Origin: Planctomycetota bacterium
GTDB taxonomy: Bacteria; Planctomycetota; Phycisphaerae; UBA1845
Assembly (NCBI GenBank): GCA_022563615.1
Contig: JADFMZ010000130.1
Coordinates: 1 to 8,244 of the forward strand
Length of the DNA stretch: 8,244 bases
Direction of reading: 5' to 3'
Under the pieces are notes generated by a model. It ran no database searches. It was given only the letters and a program-made list of their open reading frames with translations, and was not told the DNA's origin. Made by a program: the position numbers and the translations under genes. Positions 6,424 to 8,244 of the stretch are shown one piece after another; position 1 is the first letter of the stretch; each line of letters opens with the position of its first letter.

Positions 6424-6795
6424 TCAAGCCGCCGCGTTTTTGGGCTGGTGCTTCTTGGCCAAATCGACCAGGGTGTCAAAATCGGCAGGTGAGGAGATGG
6501 CTATCTCGCTGAGCATCTTACGGTTGACTTCGATATCGGCGCCCGCTAGGCCGAAGATGAAGCGGCTGTAGCTGATGCCGCGCATACGGCAGGCCGCCGT
6601 CAGTCGCGTCACCCACAGCGCGCGAAAATCGCGTTTGCGCCGGCGCCGGTCACGAAAGGCGTGTACGCCGGCGCGGAGCAGAGTTTCCTTGGCCAATCGC
6701 CAGTTCTTACTTCTGGGGCCTCGGTACCCCTTGGCCTTTCCGAGCACGCGCACCTTTTTTCGGTGCCGCGCTGCACCGCAGGTTGTTCGTCCCAT
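6424..6795 (-). CDS. rplT: 50S ribosomal protein L20
   Basis: L20 binds 23S rRNA early in assembly of the large subunit and in some bacteria represses its own operon. The 123-residue product has the basic N-terminal helix (RHRKKVRVLGKAKGYRGPRS), the signature FRDRRRRKRDFRALWVTRL (47-65), AACRMRGISYSRFI and the C-terminal VNRKMLSEIA segment. Length is normal for the family (about 115-120), with a short KNAAA tail. It begins MGRTTC rather than the more common MPR/MAR. A GGAAGGGAG site 10 bases upstream supports the start. It lies 81 bases after rpmI on the same strand, so the two are almost certainly co-transcribed from the promoter near 7121-7148. Confidence 0.97.
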   Translation of the reverse strand: MGRTTCGAARHRKKVRVLGKAKGYRGPRSKNWRLAKETLLRAGVHAFRDRRRRKRDFRALWVTRLTAACRMRGISYSRFIFGLAGADIEVNRKMLSEIAISSPADFDTLVDLAKKHQPKNAAA

Positions 6796-6805
6796 GATGT
6801 ATGAT

Positions 6806-6814
6806 CTCCCTTCC
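6806..6814 (-). promoter_or_regulatory. Ribosome binding site of rplT
   Basis: On the minus strand GGAAGGGAG lies 10 bases before the ATG whose first base is 6795. It fixes the start of L20. Confidence 0.6.
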
Positions 6815-6876
6815 TGTCACGCCGGTTCTGTAGCCGGGACAGGGACACTCGCTCATGCTGCGATCTTTTCGCGGGA

Positions 6877-7077
6877 TTATCCCGCTGCCGACAGGGCCTG
6901 CTTGGTTCGCTTCGTCGCAGACCCGGTGAGCACCTTGGCCTTGCGTAGCGACCGGCAGCGGTTGCCGCTCTTGCCGCTCATGAGGTGTCCGGCATTGGCC
7001 CGCTTGTGGACGACCTTGCCCCTGGCTGTGATCTTCACCCGTTTCTTCAGGCCCTTGTGTGTCTTCATTTTTGGCAT
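6877..7077 (-). CDS. rpmI: 50S ribosomal protein L35
   Basis: L35 is a small basic protein of the large ribosomal subunit. The 66-residue product starts MPKMKTHKGLKKRVKITARG, the family signature, and continues KVVHKRANAGHLMSGKSGNR with the usual basic composition. The frame is open further upstream, but the extra residues are not L35-like, and a GGAG site lies 8 bases before this ATG. It is the first gene of a two-gene unit with rplT. In many bacteria infC comes directly before it; here infC is absent and a promoter takes its place. Confidence 0.97.
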   Translation of the reverse strand: MPKMKTHKGLKKRVKITARGKVVHKRANAGHLMSGKSGNRCRSLRKAKVLTGSATKRTKQALSAAG

Positions 7078-7120
7078 GTCGTCGTCTCCGGTCAGCCGTC
7101 CATTAATGCTCGAACGGGGC

Positions 7121-7148
7121 ATTATACAGGATTGCTCATGCCCGGCAA
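7121..7148 (-). promoter_or_regulatory. Sigma-70-type promoter of rpmI-rplT
   Basis: Reading the minus strand, TTGCCG (7148-7143) is followed after 16 bases by a perfect TATAAT (7126-7121). Transcription would start near 7113-7115 and give a leader of about 37 bases, too short for a long L20-type attenuating structure. The -35 matches the consensus at four of six positions. The placement ahead of a strongly expressed ribosomal unit makes it convincing. Confidence 0.65.
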
Positions 7149-7274
7149 TGGCCAAAATCCGGGGTCTTGCGCCGGGGGGCCGTGACCGAATCGGCGGGGT
7201 ATTGGCAATTTCATGCCTGCCGCGAGGCCGAGGTACAAGCCGGACCACGGGGGTCACGATTCGTCAACCTTACG

Positions 7275-7305
7275 GCTCGCCGGGAGGCTCGCCCTCCCCG
7301 GGAGC
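7275..7305. repeat. GC-rich hairpin in the gap between rpmI and the glycosyltransferase
   Basis: GCTC-g-CCGGGAGG (7275-7287) can pair with CCTCCCCGG-GAGC (7293-7305) over about 12 bp with one bulge on each side. It sits about 67 bases downstream of the minus-strand glycosyltransferase stop. There is no T-run on either strand. The rest of 7149-7335 holds no gene that I can support. Confidence 0.45.
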
Positions 7306-7335
7306 TTCACCCAAAGGGCCACGAACCCAGTCTAG

Positions 7336-7382
7336 GCGTCCGACGATATCGCGCAGGCTGAAGCCTGCAGCTCAGTCTTGTT
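7336..7382 (+). repeat. Dispersed structured repeat, copy 3 (partial)
   Basis: The sequence shares TCCGACG, TCGCGCAGGC and GCCTGC-GCTC-GTCTTGTT, in that order, with copy 1 at 2164-2249, in the same orientation, but lacks the left half. Its stem GCAGGC/GCCTGC (7353-7358 with 7363-7368) has a four-base TGAA loop instead of the 11-12 bases of the other copies. It overlaps the 3' end of the minus-strand glycosyltransferase and contains its stop codon. Confidence 0.65.
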
Positions 7383-8151
7383 GTGGTGCCAAAGTACTCG
7401 ACATCAGGCTAGCGTCACCCTTGGCCGAAGATCGGACACGCCAGCCCGCGATGCGATCCACCGATATACCGGCACAGTACGCCGCAAGGCACGCCTGATT
7501 CAAGAGTGTGGTTCGCCACAGGCCGTTCTTGAGCCATCGGCGCGCGGAGGTTCGCACAGCCGCGTCGGCCAGGGCGATCCGTCCCACCCGGCGCAGCCTT
7601 TGCACCAGTGCAAAATCTTCCATCACCGCAAAATGTGGAAAGCCGCCGACGCGGCGAAAGACCTCAGCCTTGAGGAAAATTGCCTGATCCCCATAGGGCA
7701 ATTGAAGCAGCCGGGATCGCAGGTCGATCATGAACTCCAACCCACGGTAAGACCAGCCGTTGGCGTCGATCCGCAGTCGAAACGCTCCCGCCGCCACGCC
7801 CGGCCTGCTTAGAACCCGATGCACCTGTCGATCGAAACCGTCAGGCAGCATGGTGTCGGCATGAAGAAAGAGAAAGACGTCGCCCGACGCCACGGCTGCC
7901 CCGACGTCCTGCTGTCGGCCTCGGCTCGGCGGCGCCTCCACCACCCTGGCGCCGTGGCGGCGGGCTATTCGAGTCGTTTGGTCCTGACTACGACCGTCCA
8001 CAACGATCACCTCTCGCACGGAAGAGGACTGCAATCGCTCAAGGGTTGGGCCAATTGCCGTTTCTTCGTTGTGCGTCGGGATGATGACCGAAATCGAAGG
8101 ATGCGAGCGTAAAGTCGCAGGTCGAAAGTCAAAGGTCGATAGTCGGTGCAT
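7372..8151 (-). CDS. Family 2 glycosyltransferase, TIGR04283-like (rSAM/selenodomain-associated type)
   Basis: The 259-residue soluble protein has a GT-A core: ISVIIPTHNEE (20-30), EVIVVDGRSQDQT (47-59), FLFLHADT (93-100, the DxD-type site), GAFRLRID, LRSRLLQLPYGDQAIFL, VGGFPHFAVMEDFALVQRLRR and TSARRW. This string of motifs is what I know from the TIGR04283 group, whose usual neighbour is a TIGR04282 transferase; none is in the window, though one could lie beyond the right edge. The substrate is not established for the group. VDGRS replaces the common VDGGS. No membrane helix is evident. ATG 8151 is the only start upstream of the core. Residues 4-14 are encoded by degenerate heptamer repeats, and the last residues and stop by copy 3 of the dispersed repeat. 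Confidence 0.9.
   Translation of the reverse strand: MHRLSTFDFRPATLRSHPSISVIIPTHNEETAIGPTLERLQSSSVREVIVVDGRSQDQTTRIARRHGARVVEAPPSRGRQQDVGAAVASGDVFLFLHADTMLPDGFDRQVHRVLSRPGVAAGAFRLRIDANGWSYRGLEFMIDLRSRLLQLPYGDQAIFLKAEVFRRVGGFPHFAVMEDFALVQRLRRVGRIALADAAVRTSARRWLKNGLWRTTLLNQACLAAYCAGISVDRIAGWRVRSSAKGDASLMSSTLAPQQD
8111..8145. repeat. Degenerate heptamer array inside the glycosyltransferase 5' end
   Basis: Five consecutive 7-base units read AAAGTCG, CAGGTCG, AAAGTCA, AAGGTCG and ATAGTCG on the plus strand. They are in the coding sequence on the other strand. The units resemble the reverse complement (AAAGGTT) of those in the array at 8166-8244, so the two arrays face each other across the start codon. 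Confidence 0.65.
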
Positions 8152-8165
8152 CGTCCATCTCGAGG

Positions 8166-8244
8166 AACCTTCAACCTTTAACCTTCAACCTTTAACCTTT
8201 AACCTTTAACCTTTAACCTTTAACCTTTAACCTTTAACCTTTAA
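8166..8244. repeat. Tandem heptamer array (AACCTTT), running off the right edge
   Basis: Eleven full 7-base units and two further bases are present. Units 1 and 3 are AACCTTC; all others are identical AACCTTT. The array begins 15 bases before the glycosyltransferase start codon, on the upstream side, and continues beyond the window, so its full length is unknown. The uniformity of the last eight units suggests recent expansion by slippage, or an assembly edge. Confidence 0.95.

Noticed and set aside
6575..7498. 307-residue plus-strand ORF
   Set aside because: It is antisense to rplT, rpmI and the end of the glycosyltransferase, with Arg/Pro/Ser-rich composition and no recognisable domain.
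8166..8244. Telomere-like repeat or CRISPR
   Set aside because: Units are seven bases with no spacers, so it is not CRISPR. A heptamer rich in A, C and T resembles some telomere repeats only in length, and its position at a gene start fits a simple-sequence tract better.

Overview
The window looks like chromosomal DNA from a free-living, Gram-negative-type bacterium with a GC content near 60 %. A planctomycete or a related lineage is my best guess. This is inferred from a Kelch/thrombospondin-3-like secreted protein with a Cys-rich C-terminal module, a very long prepilin peptidase, single genes and short operons on both strands, and many structured intergenic repeats. No marker gene in the window settles the taxonomy.

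Layout, left to right. (1) 1-728, plus strand: the 3' part of a secreted Kelch-repeat protein. (2) 901-2055, plus strand: ispH (last step of the MEP isoprenoid pathway, a 4Fe-4S enzyme), then a 79-residue protein with two CDGSH iron-sulfur motifs; a hairpin repeat lies between them. (3) 2164-4274: a type IV prepilin peptidase of unusual size and a translationally coupled two-helix membrane protein with a coiled-coil tail. This pair is bounded by two inverted copies of an ~85-bp structured repeat with terminal inverted repeats. (4) 4354-5028: an OmpA/MotB-type peptidoglycan-binding lipoprotein. (5) 5054-5137: a REPIN-like pair of inverted hairpins. (6) 5221-6294: a membrane-anchored family 2 glycosyltransferase. 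(7) 6424-7148, minus strand: rplT and rpmI (ribosomal proteins L20 and L35) behind a recognisable sigma-70-type promoter, without infC. (8) 7336-8244, minus strand: a second, soluble family 2 glycosyltransferase resembling the TIGR04283 group. Its stop codon lies in a third copy of the dispersed repeat, and its start region lies between two heptamer repeat arrays. One of these arrays (AACCTTT units) runs off the right edge of the window.

Most genes are housekeeping or cell-envelope functions and do not form one pathway. The most unusual content is the repeat landscape: three copies of one stem-loop repeat family, one REPIN-like element, one perfect 9-bp-arm palindrome and a heptamer array at a gene start. 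The enlarged prepilin peptidase with its coupled partner is the next most unusual item. I see no CRISPR array, tRNA, rRNA, transposase or integrase in the window.
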